64,000 nucleotides of DNA from JBBATK01 sp040398805 (GTDB lineage Bacteria > Bacteroidota > Ignavibacteria > Kapaibacteriales > NICIL-2): the NCBI GenBank assembly GCA_040398805.1, contig JBBATK010000001.1, positions 186,001-250,000 on the forward strand, given 5' to 3'. The translations under genes and the position numbers were made by a program. The notes under the pieces were generated by a model that searched no databases, was not told the origin of the DNA, and saw only the letters and a list, made by a program, of their open reading frames with translations. Below are positions 1-8,586 of the stretch, one piece after another. The stretch's first letter is position 1. Every line of letters begins with the position of its first letter.

Positions 1-1
1 C

Positions 2-982
2 GACGCCACGCGGGAAGTGGCGGTAGGTTCGAAGTTCGTGTCCGCACGGATTCATGAGGCGGACTCTTCAGCTGAGGATGTCGACGGGACGTCGTCGCGA
101 TTCGCCGGGAAGATCGCGTCGGACTATGTCTCTACCGTGGAACTGGATGTACCTCGCGGTAGCGACATGTCGGCCCTCATCGAATCGGCAGAGTACCTGA
201 AAGGCAAAGGCGTGGACGCCGTCAACATCAGCGACGGCGCGCGCGCGCGGTTGCGCATCAATCCCATAGCCCTCTCGTACGCTATTCAATCCCAGACGGG
301 TATGGAGTGCATCACGCATATCGCGTGCAGGGACAGGAATATGGTGGCCTTGCAGAGCGATCTGTTGGCCGCGCATGCGCTCGGGTTACGGAACATCCTT
401 GCTGTGACGGGCGACCCGACGCACATCGGGGATTTTCCCTTGGCGACCAGCGTGTACGATATCGACTCGGTAGGACTCATCCGCGCCGTTGCCCGGATGA
501 ATGCCGGACGCGATTTGTCGGGCAATGTGCTTGGAACAAGGACGCGGTTCAGTATCTCTTGTGCGGTCAATCCGTTGGCCGACGACATCGGCTATGAGAT
601 ATCCCGACTGGAACAGAAAGTGTCGGAAGGATGTACCATCGCCTTCTCCCAGCCGCTGTTCGAACTGGAGGTGCTGGAGCGTTTCCGCAGACGCATCGAG
701 CATCTGCCCGTGAAGTTCATGCTCGGTGTCATTCCGCTTCGGACCATCCGGCACGCGGAATTCCTGCACTATGAGGTTCCCGGCATGACCGTGCCCGAGG
801 TGATCCGAGAGCGCATGCGGAAGCACGCAGCGTCCACCGAAGCAGCGTCGCGCGAAGGAATCGAGATTGCCGTCGAGTTCCTTCAACGGGCGAAATCGAT
901 GTCCGACGGTGTGTACCTCATGCCGCCGTTCAAGAAATACGACATGGCATTAGAGATCCTGGAGAGAGTGACGTCGATGTGA
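2..982 (+). CDS. Methylenetetrahydrofolate reductase domain protein (5' end outside the window)
   Basis: The reading frame is open to the left edge, so this is the C-terminal part of a longer protein. It matches the flavin-dependent MTHFR family, which reduces 5,10-methylene-THF to 5-methyl-THF for methionine synthesis. Visible family motifs are VSTVELDVPRG at the start of the barrel, THIACRDRN, ILAVTGDP in the flavin region, and FSQPLFELEVLERF. The GTG at 17 is an unlikely true start because the frame continues upstream into a linker-like stretch. This arrangement fits the bifunctional homocysteine S-methyltransferase/MTHFR proteins (YitJ-like, about 600 residues), with the methyltransferase half lying upstream. 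A stand-alone MTHFR with an N-terminal extension is the alternative. Confidence 0.88.
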   Translation, partial: DATREVAVGSKFVSARIHEADSSAEDVDGTSSRFAGKIASDYVSTVELDVPRGSDMSALIESAEYLKGKGVDAVNISDGARARLRINPIALSYAIQSQTGMECITHIACRDRNMVALQSDLLAAHALGLRNILAVTGDPTHIGDFPLATSVYDIDSVGLIRAVARMNAGRDLSGNVLGTRTRFSISCAVNPLADDIGYEISRLEQKVSEGCTIAFSQPLFELEVLERFRRRIEHLPVKFMLGVIPLRTIRHAEFLHYEVPGMTVPEVIRERMRKHAASTEAASREGIEIAVEFLQRAKSMSDGVYLMPPFKKYDMALEILERVTSM

Positions 983-1037
983 CGTCAGTTGCAACTTGGT
1001 TTTTCGTCAACCCATATTTTTTTTCAAAGGAAACCCT

Positions 1038-1646
1038 ATGGACGAAATGAATCTTCCACCCTTTGTCTCGAACCAGTACCAGCAATCCATGGAGGACAAG
1101 CGGGTGGGTTTCGGACGACGTCTCGGCGCAAAACTGCTCGATTCTCTGGTTGTCATCATCCTCGGTGTCCTCCTGTTCTACAGTATAGGCGATACGACTC
1201 ACGGTGAGCTGGACCGTTGGTTGCGGATCTCGATGGTAGAGTCCGGTCAGGACTTGGAGTCAGTCGGCGGAGCGACAGTTGATTGGCTGTTCTCCTTCGT
1301 CAAGCTCGGCCTTATCATGAGTGTGGTAGGAACGATTGTCAGCGTCTTGGAGCTTGTGGTGGGTGCCAGCCCCGGAAAGATGCTGGTATCGATACGTATC
1401 GCTCATGCAGATGGAAGGGCCGGAACGATAGCATTGTGGGCGAAGCGCTGGGTGCTCGTGAATGTTTCCTCACTCCTTTCCTTGGTTGGGACGTTGACAG
1501 GAGTCGCCATTCTCTCGACGGTGTCCTCCGTCTTGAGCATTATCTTCTTTTTCGGTTGCTTCATGGTGCTGTCTCCCGCTCGTCAAGCGCTCCACGATGT
1601 GATTGCTAAGACCGCCGTGTATTTCGATGAGGATGTGATCAGGTAG
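1038..1646 (+). CDS. RDD family integral membrane protein
   Basis: A 202-residue membrane protein. After a short polar N-terminus, residues 24-35 carry the RDD signature (GFGRRLGAKLLD). A first hydrophobic helix follows at about 36-50, then a second, then the usual conserved loop GASPGKMLVSIRI, and a long hydrophobic C-terminal part holding one or two more helices. RDD proteins sit in the inner membrane and their biochemical role is mostly unknown; some have been linked to ion transport. I chose the ATG at 1038 because AAAGGAAA lies just upstream; an in-frame TTG at 996 would add 14 residues with no family similarity. It follows the folate gene by 55 bases and may be cotranscribed with it. 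Confidence 0.82.
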   Translation: MDEMNLPPFVSNQYQQSMEDKRVGFGRRLGAKLLDSLVVIILGVLLFYSIGDTTHGELDRWLRISMVESGQDLESVGGATVDWLFSFVKLGLIMSVVGTIVSVLELVVGASPGKMLVSIRIAHADGRAGTIALWAKRWVLVNVSSLLSLVGTLTGVAILSTVSSVLSIIFFFGCFMVLSPARQALHDVIAKTAVYFDEDVIR

Positions 1647-1709
1647 CATGGCGTTGATAAACGGTTGCGCGGACATGGTGTTTCATACGGTATACGAGAG
1701 GAGATTGAC

Positions 1710-2807
1710 ATGAGCGGTTCCGGCGGATTGTATTACGGTTCGTATCTGCAGTTGGACAAACTGCTTTCGGCGCAGAAGCTCGAGAGCGAGAGCGCCGGAT
1801 CGAAGGCGCACGACGAGATGCTCTTCATCATCGTGCATCAGGCGTTCGAGTTGTGGTTCAAGCAGATGTTGCACGAGCTTGATGACGTGGTGCGTCTGCT
1901 TGGACAGGACTACGTGCCGGAAGCGCACGTGGCAGTCTGCTTGCGACGGATCCAACGAGTGAACAGGATCCTCGCCATGTTGCCCGAGCAATTCAGCATC
2001 CTGGAGACGATGACCCCGAGCGGATTCATGGAGTTTCGCGACTACCTGTATCCGGCAAGCGGCTTTCAATCATGGCAGTTCCGCCTGTTCGAAATCACCT
2101 TCGGAGTCGCGGAAGCCCGGCGCTTGCATCTGGACACACAGGGATATGTCTCGCGTCTCTCTCCGGAACATCAGCAAGAGGTGATGCGAGCCCAGCAGCA
2201 GGATTCCTTGTTCACGGTTGTCGAACGCTGGTTGGAAAAAGTGCCGTTCATGGAGATGGGCGACTATGCCTTCTGGAGCGAGTATGGCAACGCGGTCCGG
2301 GACATCTTCGCGCACGACCGGGAGGAGCTGCAGAAGGTCACTTCTTTGACGCAGGACCATCGTGCACAACAGGAGAAGCAGATCGCTTCCTTAGAGGCGA
2401 ACTTCAATGCGTTGTTCGACACGACGGTGTTCGATGAACTCCGGGCATCGGGTCAGAAAAGACTATCCCAGAGGGCCACGCTCGCCGCTTTGTTCATCAG
2501 TGTCTATGCCGAGTACCCGTTGTTGCAGACGCCGTTCCAGTTGCTCGACGCCCTGCTTGAAATGGACAAGCTCGTCAGCGTGTTCCGTTTCCGTCACTCG
2601 ACAATGGTATCGCGCATGATCGGTCAACGCACCGGAACCGGAGGCTCCAGCGGTGCCGATTACCTCATGAAAACGGTCACGCAGCATCGAGTCTTCACCG
2701 ACATCGCCGCACTCAGCAGTTATCTCGTGAGCCCGCAGCACATACCCGTCCTGCCAACGCAGGTTCAGGCGAAGCTGCAATTCGCGTCGGAGTCGTCCCG
2801 CCCCTAA
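1710..2807 (+). CDS. kynA: Tryptophan 2,3-dioxygenase
   Basis: A haem enzyme that opens the indole ring of L-tryptophan to give N-formylkynurenine, the first step of the kynurenine pathway. Clear family motifs are FIIVHQAFELWFKQMLHELD near the N-terminus, which lines the substrate pocket, and the C-terminal FRFRHSTMVSRMIG followed by GTGGSSG, containing the axial haem histidine and the conserved glycine/serine loop. At 365 residues it is longer than the short bacterial forms (about 280-300) and nearer the animal length. The ATG at 1710 follows GAGAGGAG; the frame extends to 1665 but without similarity. No kynurenine formamidase or kynureninase is nearby, so the fate of the product is not shown. 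The acetyl-CoA synthetase gene follows after 22 bases. Confidence 0.95.
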   Translation: MSGSGGLYYGSYLQLDKLLSAQKLESESAGSKAHDEMLFIIVHQAFELWFKQMLHELDDVVRLLGQDYVPEAHVAVCLRRIQRVNRILAMLPEQFSILETMTPSGFMEFRDYLYPASGFQSWQFRLFEITFGVAEARRLHLDTQGYVSRLSPEHQQEVMRAQQQDSLFTVVERWLEKVPFMEMGDYAFWSEYGNAVRDIFAHDREELQKVTSLTQDHRAQQEKQIASLEANFNALFDTTVFDELRASGQKRLSQRATLAALFISVYAEYPLLQTPFQLLDALLEMDKLVSVFRFRHSTMVSRMIGQRTGTGGSSGADYLMKTVTQHRVFTDIAALSSYLVSPQHIPVLPTQVQAKLQFASESSRP

Positions 2808-2829
2808 ACCGCACCGAGGAGAGTCGTCC

Positions 2830-4716
2830 ATGGAATCCACTGAAATCTATCATCCGTCCTCCGACATCGTCCGGAACGCGAACGTTCAAGAATACGAACT
2901 TCTGTATCGTCGGTCCATCGAGCACCGAGAGGAATTCTGGGCGGAACAGGCGGCGCATCTTGACTGGTACGCACGGTGGGACGAGGTGTTTTCCATGTCG
3001 CAGAAACCCTTCTTCTCTTGGTTCAAGGGAGGCAAGACGAACATCGTTCAGAATGCCATCGACAGGCACGTGCGGTCGTGGCGGCGGAACAAGATCGCCA
3101 TGATGTGGGAAGGGGAGCCGGGCGACACCCGGACCTTGTCGTATGAGGATCTGGACAGGGAAGTAGGAAGAATGGGCGGCATACTCAAGAGCATGGGTGT
3201 GCGCCGAGGCGACATCGTCACCATTTACATGCCCCAGATTCCGGAGCTACCCATTGCCATGCTTGCCTGCGCGAAGATAGGTGCAGCCCATAGCGTCGTG
3301 TACGGCGGATTCAGTCATGAGGCCCTGGCTGCGCGCATCGCCGATGCGAAGAGCAAGGTGGTCATCACGGCGGACGGTGGCTGGCGGCGCGGTAAGATCG
3401 TCGACCTCAAGTCCATCGTCAATGATGCACTTGAGCGTTCGCCCTCGGTGAATGCATGCATCACGGTGCGGAGGACGGGTCACGATGTGACAATGGTGAA
3501 CGACCGCGATTACTGGTATCACGACCTGAGCGCTCTTCCCATTGCCGATGCCCCGTGCGAGACCGAGGTGATGGATGCCGAGGACATGCTGTTCGTCCTG
3601 TATACCTCAGGAACGACGGGAGCTCCCAAGGGACTCGTGCATACGCATGGCGGCTACTCCGTGTACGCGGCAACCACCCATAGGATGGTTTTCGATATCA
3701 AGGATGAAGACCGGTATTGGTGCGCGGCGGATCCCGGCTGGATTACCGGACATTCCTATATCGTCTACGGTCCGCTCATCAACGGATCCACCATCCTCCT
3801 CTACGAAGGAGCACCGAATCATCCATACCCGGACCGTTGGTGGAGTATGATCGCCAAATACAAGGTCAACATACTCTACACCTCTCCCACTGCCATTCGA
3901 GGACTCATGAGGTTCGGTGACGAGTGGGTGCGCCGTCATGATCTCCGCTCACTCCGCCTGTTGGGCAGTGTAGGAGAACCGATCAATCCCGAAGCATGGA
4001 AGTGGTTTCATGAGGTGGTCGGCGGAGGACGCTGTCCGATCATGGACACATGGTGGCAGACGGAGACGGGAGGTTTCATGATCACGCCGCTTCCGATCAC
4101 GCCGCTGAAACCCGGTTCGGCGACGAAGCCCTTTTTCGGAACCGACGTCAAAGTCGTCGATGACCACGGTAACGAGGTACCGCGCGGCGAAGAAGGCACC
4201 CTTGTCATCACGCACCCTTCACCGGGAATGGCACGCACCGTGCTCCATGATCCCGACCGATATGCGACCATCTACTGGAGCGACTATGCCGACAGGGGAT
4301 GGTATAAGGCCGGTGATTCCGCACGGATGGATGACGACGGATACGTGTGGATCATAGGACGCCTGGATGATGTCATCAAAGTGAGCGGGTACCGGCTGGG
4401 AACGGCGGAGATAGAGAGTGCGCTCGTGGCGCATCCCGCGGTAGCAGAGGCAGCGGCCATCGGATTGCCCCATGAGCTCAAGGGAAACATCATCCGCGCG
4501 TACGTGTTACTCCGTCAAGGAGTCGCCTCTTCGGAATCCCTGGAGCAGGAGTTGCGAGACCATGTGGCATCGACCATCGGTGCCATCGCCCGTCCGGAGG
4601 TCATCCAAATCGTCGATTCCTTGCCCAAAACACGAAGCGGAAAGATCATGCGTCGTGTATTGAAAGCACGAGCCCTCGGTATGGATGAAGGCGATATCAG
4701 CACGCTGGAGGAATAA
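2830..4716 (+). CDS. acsA: Acetyl-CoA synthetase (AMP-forming)
   Basis: Activates acetate with ATP and CoA through an acetyl-adenylate. The 628-residue protein has the whole ANL-family set: YTSGTTGAPKG (P-loop), DTWWQTETG (adenine binding, with the Trp that restricts the pocket to acetate rather than propionate), YKAGDSARMDDDGYVWIIGR (hinge Asp), SGYRLGTAEIE, and the C-terminal PKTRSGKIMRR whose final Lys is the site controlled by acetylation in many bacteria. GAGGAGAG precedes the ATG at a good distance. The 22-base spacing suggests an operon with the tryptophan dioxygenase upstream. Acetate from aromatic or amino acid breakdown could feed it, but that link is inference. Confidence 0.96.
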   Translation: MESTEIYHPSSDIVRNANVQEYELLYRRSIEHREEFWAEQAAHLDWYARWDEVFSMSQKPFFSWFKGGKTNIVQNAIDRHVRSWRRNKIAMMWEGEPGDTRTLSYEDLDREVGRMGGILKSMGVRRGDIVTIYMPQIPELPIAMLACAKIGAAHSVVYGGFSHEALAARIADAKSKVVITADGGWRRGKIVDLKSIVNDALERSPSVNACITVRRTGHDVTMVNDRDYWYHDLSALPIADAPCETEVMDAEDMLFVLYTSGTTGAPKGLVHTHGGYSVYAATTHRMVFDIKDEDRYWCAADPGWITGHSYIVYGPLINGSTILLYEGAPNHPYPDRWWSMIAKYKVNILYTSPTAIRGLMRFGDEWVRRHDLRSLRLLGSVGEPINPEAWKWFHEVVGGGRCPIMDTWWQTETGGFMITPLPITPLKPGSATKPFFGTDVKVVDDHGNEVPRGEEGTLVITHPSPGMARTVLHDPDRYATIYWSDYADRGWYKAGDSARMDDDGYVWIIGRLDDVIKVSGYRLGTAEIESALVAHPAVAEAAAIGLPHELKGNIIRAYVLLRQGVASSESLEQELRDHVASTIGAIARPEVIQIVDSLPKTRSGKIMRRVLKARALGMDEGDISTLEE

Positions 4717-4810
4717 TGGCGTTGATCGTTGCCGTTGTCCCGTCTGTTCCGGCGCGTCGTGCGGGCGCTCAGCTCACGGAAACATTATCGAACCATCAGG
4801 TAGGCTACTC

Positions 4811-5452
4811 ATGATACGCAGCATTCGTTCTCTGGTCGTCATCACCGCGTTCTCGCTGCTTGCAACGGTGGAAAGTCGCGCAACGGAATTCCGTCTGGGA
4901 GCGGGCATACCCATATCGACCATCGTCGGTTCGAACGCGAATAAGTTCAAGACCGGTGTCGGTATCGAAGGGATCATGGACATACAGACGGACCGTGAGT
5001 CATCCTACTACGTCAATATCAGCTCGGTAAGCATACCCGGCATAGAAACCCCGTTCGACAACTCCGGTGAGATCGTCGTTCAGCCGAATGTCTCATGGTG
5101 GGGTTTTGCTGTAGGAGCGGCATACTATCCGCTGCGACGCAAGGAGGGAACCACTCCCATCTTGTCGGCCGATTACGGATTCCAGTTCGTCAATGAAGAG
5201 ATCAAGCAACAGGATTTCAGCGTCGGTAACTCCTCGACGACCGTCAACACGCTCATGTTCCAAACCCTAGGATTCAGTCTAGGCGTCGAGCACCAGGTCA
5301 ATTCGAAGCTGAGTCTCCACGGGAGAGCACGCATGAATGTGAACGTCCCCATGAACCAACCGAAGAACTATTCCGTCATTTACTCGAATACCGAGTACAG
5401 TTTCCTCGTCGCCCAGTTCGTCATCGGAGCAGAGTTTCGGTTCGGCCGTTGA
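4811..5452 (+). CDS. Secreted outer-membrane beta-barrel-like protein, function unknown
   Basis: A 213-residue protein starting with a signal peptide (about residues 1-23: a basic start, then a hydrophobic core ending in SRA). The mature part shows alternating polar and hydrophobic strands, aromatic residues, and a final strand ending in FRFGR, the usual C-terminal signature of an outer-membrane barrel. The strand density suggests a small barrel of about 8 strands, like the PorT/OmpX-type proteins frequent in Bacteroidota-like genomes. I do not recognise a specific family. The ATG at 4811 is the one directly followed by the signal peptide; an in-frame start at 4685 inside acsA would bury it. 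It lies 94 bases after acsA and converges with the lipoprotein genes. Confidence 0.66.
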   Translation: MIRSIRSLVVITAFSLLATVESRATEFRLGAGIPISTIVGSNANKFKTGVGIEGIMDIQTDRESSYYVNISSVSIPGIETPFDNSGEIVVQPNVSWWGFAVGAAYYPLRRKEGTTPILSADYGFQFVNEEIKQQDFSVGNSSTTVNTLMFQTLGFSLGVEHQVNSKLSLHGRARMNVNVPMNQPKNYSVIYSNTEYSFLVAQFVIGAEFRFGR

Positions 5453-5497
5453 GTCGGGTCGGGTCGACGGTCCGCTTCAGGCGACTCGACTTGGGGG

Positions 5498-5899
5498 TTA
5501 GTCCTTCTCTTTGTCCAGATATTCTTTTTCCACGAGGACTCTTACCATGGCCTCGCCCGCGATCCGTATCTCTGGGTCGCCATGACGGGTGAACTGATAC
5601 GGATAGCCCCAGTAAAGGAGCGTTCCGTTCTTGAAGACGTACACCCAACGGTTGTTTTTCGAGGCGGATTTGATTTCCGAGACAAGGACGCCGTAGGCGG
5701 ACTTGCTTTCCAAATCGGGGGCGGTGATCGTCAAAGGAACCGGATCAACAATGTCGTCGTCCGCCTTGAGTACCTCGGCGATGGTCGACCCTTTGTGGAG
5801 GGTAAGGAGCTTTTCTCCGATGAAGGATGTGCAGCTTCCCAGTGCACAGAGTATCGCCACCGCGATGATTCCCGTTATCGGTCTTTGTGAATTCTTCAT
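5498..5899 (-). CDS. Small lipoprotein, member 3 of a tandem paralogous set
   Basis: A 133-residue predicted lipoprotein with a signal sequence and lipobox LGSC at Cys23. A KGSTIAEVL segment near residue 36 resembles the helix start of BamE/SmpA-type folds, and the C-terminal half contains LLYWGYPYQF followed by RHGDPEIRIAGEAM. The next gene upstream has closely matching LMYWGFDYEF and HSDPEIRQIGEMM segments at the same place, so the two are paralogues. The start overlaps the stop of that gene by four bases (ATGA), which suggests translational coupling. I cannot name the family. The product should be anchored to the periplasmic side of a membrane; the role is unknown. Confidence 0.72.
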   Translation of the reverse strand: MKNSQRPITGIIAVAILCALGSCTSFIGEKLLTLHKGSTIAEVLKADDDIVDPVPLTITAPDLESKSAYGVLVSEIKSASKNNRWVYVFKNGTLLYWGYPYQFTRHGDPEIRIAGEAMVRVLVEKEYLDKEKD

Positions 5900-6342
5900 C
5901 GCCGTCCCTCCGGATGTTCTTTGATACCGAAGGCACGCATCATCTCGCCGATCTGTCGGATCTCCGGATCTGAGTGGGTAAGGAACTCATAATCGAAGCC
6001 CCAATACATCAATTTGTTGTTCTTGAAAAGGAGTCTGAACGTATTGAAGTGACTTCTGAACGTCGTCTGCTGATTCACATTTCCGAAGGTGCCCGGCGCG
6101 TTCTGTGTGCTCTGAAGGAACTGAACGAGTACTTGGGTATTCTTCAAAACATAGGCCGAGTTGGGAATCGGAAACGTATGGACCTGACGAAGGTCGTCAT
6201 CGTCGTAGTATTTGTCCACCTCCTCCATCGACATGCCTTTGCGGAAATACGAGAGGTCGTCGAAATTGCTGATGACCATGGTGGAACAGCTGCAAAGGAG
6301 TACCGAAAGCAGCACAAAGCAGAGGAGGATGAATCTCTTCAT
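5896..6342 (-). CDS. Small lipoprotein, member 2 of a tandem paralogous set
   Basis: A 148-residue lipoprotein; the hydrophobic leader ends in LLCSC, with Cys19 as the likely lipidated residue. After a short linker comes RKGMSMEEVDKYYDDDD, which looks like the BamE/SmpA pattern (h-x-x-G-M-S-x-x-x-V), then a less conserved stretch, then LMYWGFDYEF and HSDPEIRQIGEMM, both shared with the downstream neighbour. It lies three bases after the first member of the set and overlaps the third by four, so the three are probably one transcript. Function is not recognised; an envelope role follows only from the lipoprotein signal. Confidence 0.72.
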   Translation of the reverse strand: MKRFILLCFVLLSVLLCSCSTMVISNFDDLSYFRKGMSMEEVDKYYDDDDLRQVHTFPIPNSAYVLKNTQVLVQFLQSTQNAPGTFGNVNQQTTFRSHFNTFRLLFKNNKLMYWGFDYEFLTHSDPEIRQIGEMMRAFGIKEHPEGRR

Positions 6343-6345
6343 AGT

Positions 6346-6828
6346 CTAGTACTCCTTCCGTAATGAGTCCGCAAGGGCGAGTCCCACCGACGCGATTTCG
6401 AAATTCTCCGCCTTCTTGAAATCATCCGGTGTGCCGCTATACACCAGCCGGTCGTCTCGATAGGCGAACCCGATGTAGTCGTAATGCATCTTCTGAGGGC
6501 GCAGGCCGATGACCGAGAGGAAATCACGGGACACGTTCGTAATGATCATGCGGTAGAGGTCCACGTGCACCGGTGATTCCATCCCCGATACACGGATATC
6601 ATAACTGAAATACGGATCCTCGTTCTTGACAGAGTCGATGATCGACCGCGGCGTGCCCATCGAGAAGGAACCCATGAAATCGTAATCTGAGTTAGGAATG
6701 ACGGCGCAGGATGCACCCGCGAGGGCAAGGCAGCACAGGGTTATGAGCAGCGGCAATCGGAAATGATCGATTCCGGTATTCTTGGCAGACCTCGGTCTAT
6801 TCGATGAAAGAGTTTCGGTATGGTTCAT
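6346..6828 (-). CDS. Small lipoprotein, member 1 of a tandem paralogous set
   Basis: A 160-residue protein, the first and most divergent of the three. A polar N-terminus is followed by a hydrophobic segment ending in AGASC; the residue three before the Cys is Gly rather than Leu, so lipidation is less certain than in the other two. The mature part has FSMGTPRSIIDSVKNEDP where the others have their KG(M/S) helix start, and DRLVYSGTPDDF plus NFEIASVGLAL at the position of the YWG and DPEIR motifs. The family relation is therefore visible but weak. The ATG at 6828 was chosen because it places a normal-length leader before the hydrophobic segment; the frame extends to 6897 without added support. 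Confidence 0.65.
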   Translation of the reverse strand: MNHTETLSSNRPRSAKNTGIDHFRLPLLITLCCLALAGASCAVIPNSDYDFMGSFSMGTPRSIIDSVKNEDPYFSYDIRVSGMESPVHVDLYRMIITNVSRDFLSVIGLRPQKMHYDYIGFAYRDDRLVYSGTPDDFKKAENFEIASVGLALADSLRKEY

Positions 6829-6841
6829 GCGGATTCGATGG

Positions 6842-6888
6842 TGAAAAAGATGAACGGTCGTGGCACGTGCTGAGTGCACGACGACCGT
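6842..6888 (-). terminator. Possible terminator after pepA
   Basis: Downstream of the aminopeptidase stop, ACGGTCGT and ACGACCGT can pair, with a second GCAC/GTGC helix inside. On the minus strand the hairpin is followed by TCATCTTTTT. The stem has an internal bulge, so this is a moderate candidate. It would separate pepA from the lipoprotein genes. Confidence 0.4.
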
Positions 6889-6926
6889 ATCAAACATCGT
6901 GTTCGTTCACCTCTGGACGAATGAGA

Positions 6927-8420
6927 TTACATCCACGTGCGGAGCATATCGACGAAGAGTCGGACGCCGACACCGGATCCGCCCTTAGGCGAATACGGTC
7001 CGTCCTTCGGAGCGATACCTGTTCCTGCGATATCCAAGTGCGCCCACGGATAATCACCAATGAACTTCTTCAGGAACAATGCCGCGGTGATCGCACCCGC
7101 AGCACGACCGCCGGAGTTCTTCACATCGGCGACGTCGCTCTTGATGAGGTCTTCATAGTCGTCGTACAACGGGAGTTCGCACACGTACTCGCCTGTGCGA
7201 TTACCCGCCGCTTTCAACCGTTCGATGAGAGCGGAATCCGTTCCCATCAGGCCCGAGGTCACGCTACCCAGGGCGATCATACAAGCACCGGTCAGTGTTG
7301 CAATGTCGACGACGGCTTTGGGTTTATATCTGTCCGCATACGTAAGCGCATCGGCCAGGATCAAGCGACCCTCCGCATCGGTGTTGTCGATCTCGCTCGT
7401 CTTGCCGTTCATGTGGGTAATGACGTCACCCGGAACATACGCACTGCCGCTGGGCATGTTTTCGGTGGACGGAACCAGACACACGAGGTTGATAGGCAGA
7501 TTGAGGGTTGCGGCGGTGTACATGGCACCGATGACGCTTGCGGCGCCGTGCATGTCCATCTTCATTTCCATCATGCCCGCACCGGGCTTGATGGAAATAC
7601 CACCGGTATCGAAGGTGATACCTTTACCGACGAGGACGACCGGCGCATCGTTCTTCTTGCCACCCTTATGCTCCATGATGATGAAGACCGGCGGACGCAC
7701 GCTACCCTGGTTGACGGCCAAGAGTCCACCCATTTTCAGCTCGGTGATCTTCTTCTTATCCAGCACGGTCACGTTGAAGCCCGCCTCCTTGCCGGCCGCT
7801 TTGGCGCGTGCGGCGAGCGACTCAGGATAGACTTCGTTGTTCGGTGCGTTGGCAAGATCCCGCGTCAGATACACGCCTTTGCAGACTCCCGTAGCGAACC
7901 GAATGCCTTCATTGATCGCATTTTTCGTGGACGCATCATCGGTATGGATGGAAATGGTTTCGATCTTCGATGGCGTCTTGTGCACGGTGAAGTACTTGTC
8001 GAACTTATACACGCCAAGAACGCTTCCCTCGATGATCGCTTCCGCGACGGATTGCGTGTCGAGGTGCGAAAGGGTGGGGAAAGAGAAAACCAGGTTCTTG
8101 ACGGAATTGCCTTGAGCCGAGCGGGCGGCTTTCGACGCAGCGCGACGCAAGCTTTCGGTCGTCACGGCATCGGCAGAGCCGAGTCCGACAAGAAACACGC
8201 GCTTCGCGGATTTGCCTTGTCCTGCATACGCCATGACCACGCTGCCCTTGGCTCCGGTGAAGTCACCGCTGGAAAGCAGACCTTTGCTCTCCGGAAACAT
8301 GCTCGTCACAGTGTTTTTTTGACGACGGAAGGCTTGCTCGTCGGAGAAGAAGAAGACGGCGATGCCGTCGACTTTCTGTGATTTCAGAGCGCCGCCGGCG
8401 AGGGAAGTTTGAATCTTCAT
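6927..8420 (-). CDS. pepA: Cytosol (leucyl) aminopeptidase, peptidase family M17
   Basis: A two-metal aminopeptidase that removes N-terminal residues from peptides; the family is hexameric and cytoplasmic. The 497-residue protein has the M17 N-terminal regulatory domain and a C-terminal catalytic domain with GKGITFDTGGISIKP (metal-binding and catalytic Lys/Asp), the signature NTDAEGRLILADAL (metal-binding Asp/Glu and catalytic Arg), and DIATLTGACM. The ATG at 8420 begins the conserved protein. The frame extends 64 codons upstream, but that extension crosses a good TAnnTTTG promoter element 43 bases before the ATG and lacks similarity. The gene appears monocistronic, with a possible terminator behind it. 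Confidence 0.95.
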   Translation of the reverse strand: MKIQTSLAGGALKSQKVDGIAVFFFSDEQAFRRQKNTVTSMFPESKGLLSSGDFTGAKGSVVMAYAGQGKSAKRVFLVGLGSADAVTTESLRRAASKAARSAQGNSVKNLVFSFPTLSHLDTQSVAEAIIEGSVLGVYKFDKYFTVHKTPSKIETISIHTDDASTKNAINEGIRFATGVCKGVYLTRDLANAPNNEVYPESLAARAKAAGKEAGFNVTVLDKKKITELKMGGLLAVNQGSVRPPVFIIMEHKGGKKNDAPVVLVGKGITFDTGGISIKPGAGMMEMKMDMHGAASVIGAMYTAATLNLPINLVCLVPSTENMPSGSAYVPGDVITHMNGKTSEIDNTDAEGRLILADALTYADRYKPKAVVDIATLTGACMIALGSVTSGLMGTDSALIERLKAAGNRTGEYVCELPLYDDYEDLIKSDVADVKNSGGRAAGAITAALFLKKFIGDYPWAHLDIAGTGIAPKDGPYSPKGGSGVGVRLFVDMLRTWM

Positions 8421-8462
8421 AAGATGATGGAATAGTATGGAAGAGAATGCGATGTCGAATCG

Positions 8463-8470
8463 CAAATCTA
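8463..8470 (-). promoter_or_regulatory. Putative -7 element (TAGATTTG) of pepA
   Basis: A perfect TAnnTTTG match on the minus strand, 42 bases from the end of the element to the pepA ATG. No clear TTTG -33 partner is seen at 19-21 bases. Confidence 0.5.
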
Positions 8471-8586
8471 CGACGGGCGATGGGTATGCGGATGAAAAAG
8501 CTCCAGCGTGAGCAGGGCGTTTTCGAGGCTGGATGTGCGTCCACTCGGGGGTGAACAGCCTCTGTGAGATATCAGCGGTCAGACGT

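Noticed and set aside
6804..8381. A 525-codon open frame antisense to pepA
   Set aside because: It mirrors the aminopeptidase frame, has a composition rich in Arg/His/Asp typical of antisense shadows, and lacks a ribosome binding site. Similar long shadows occur opposite lpxD, uppS/bamA and the nucleotidyltransferase fusion.
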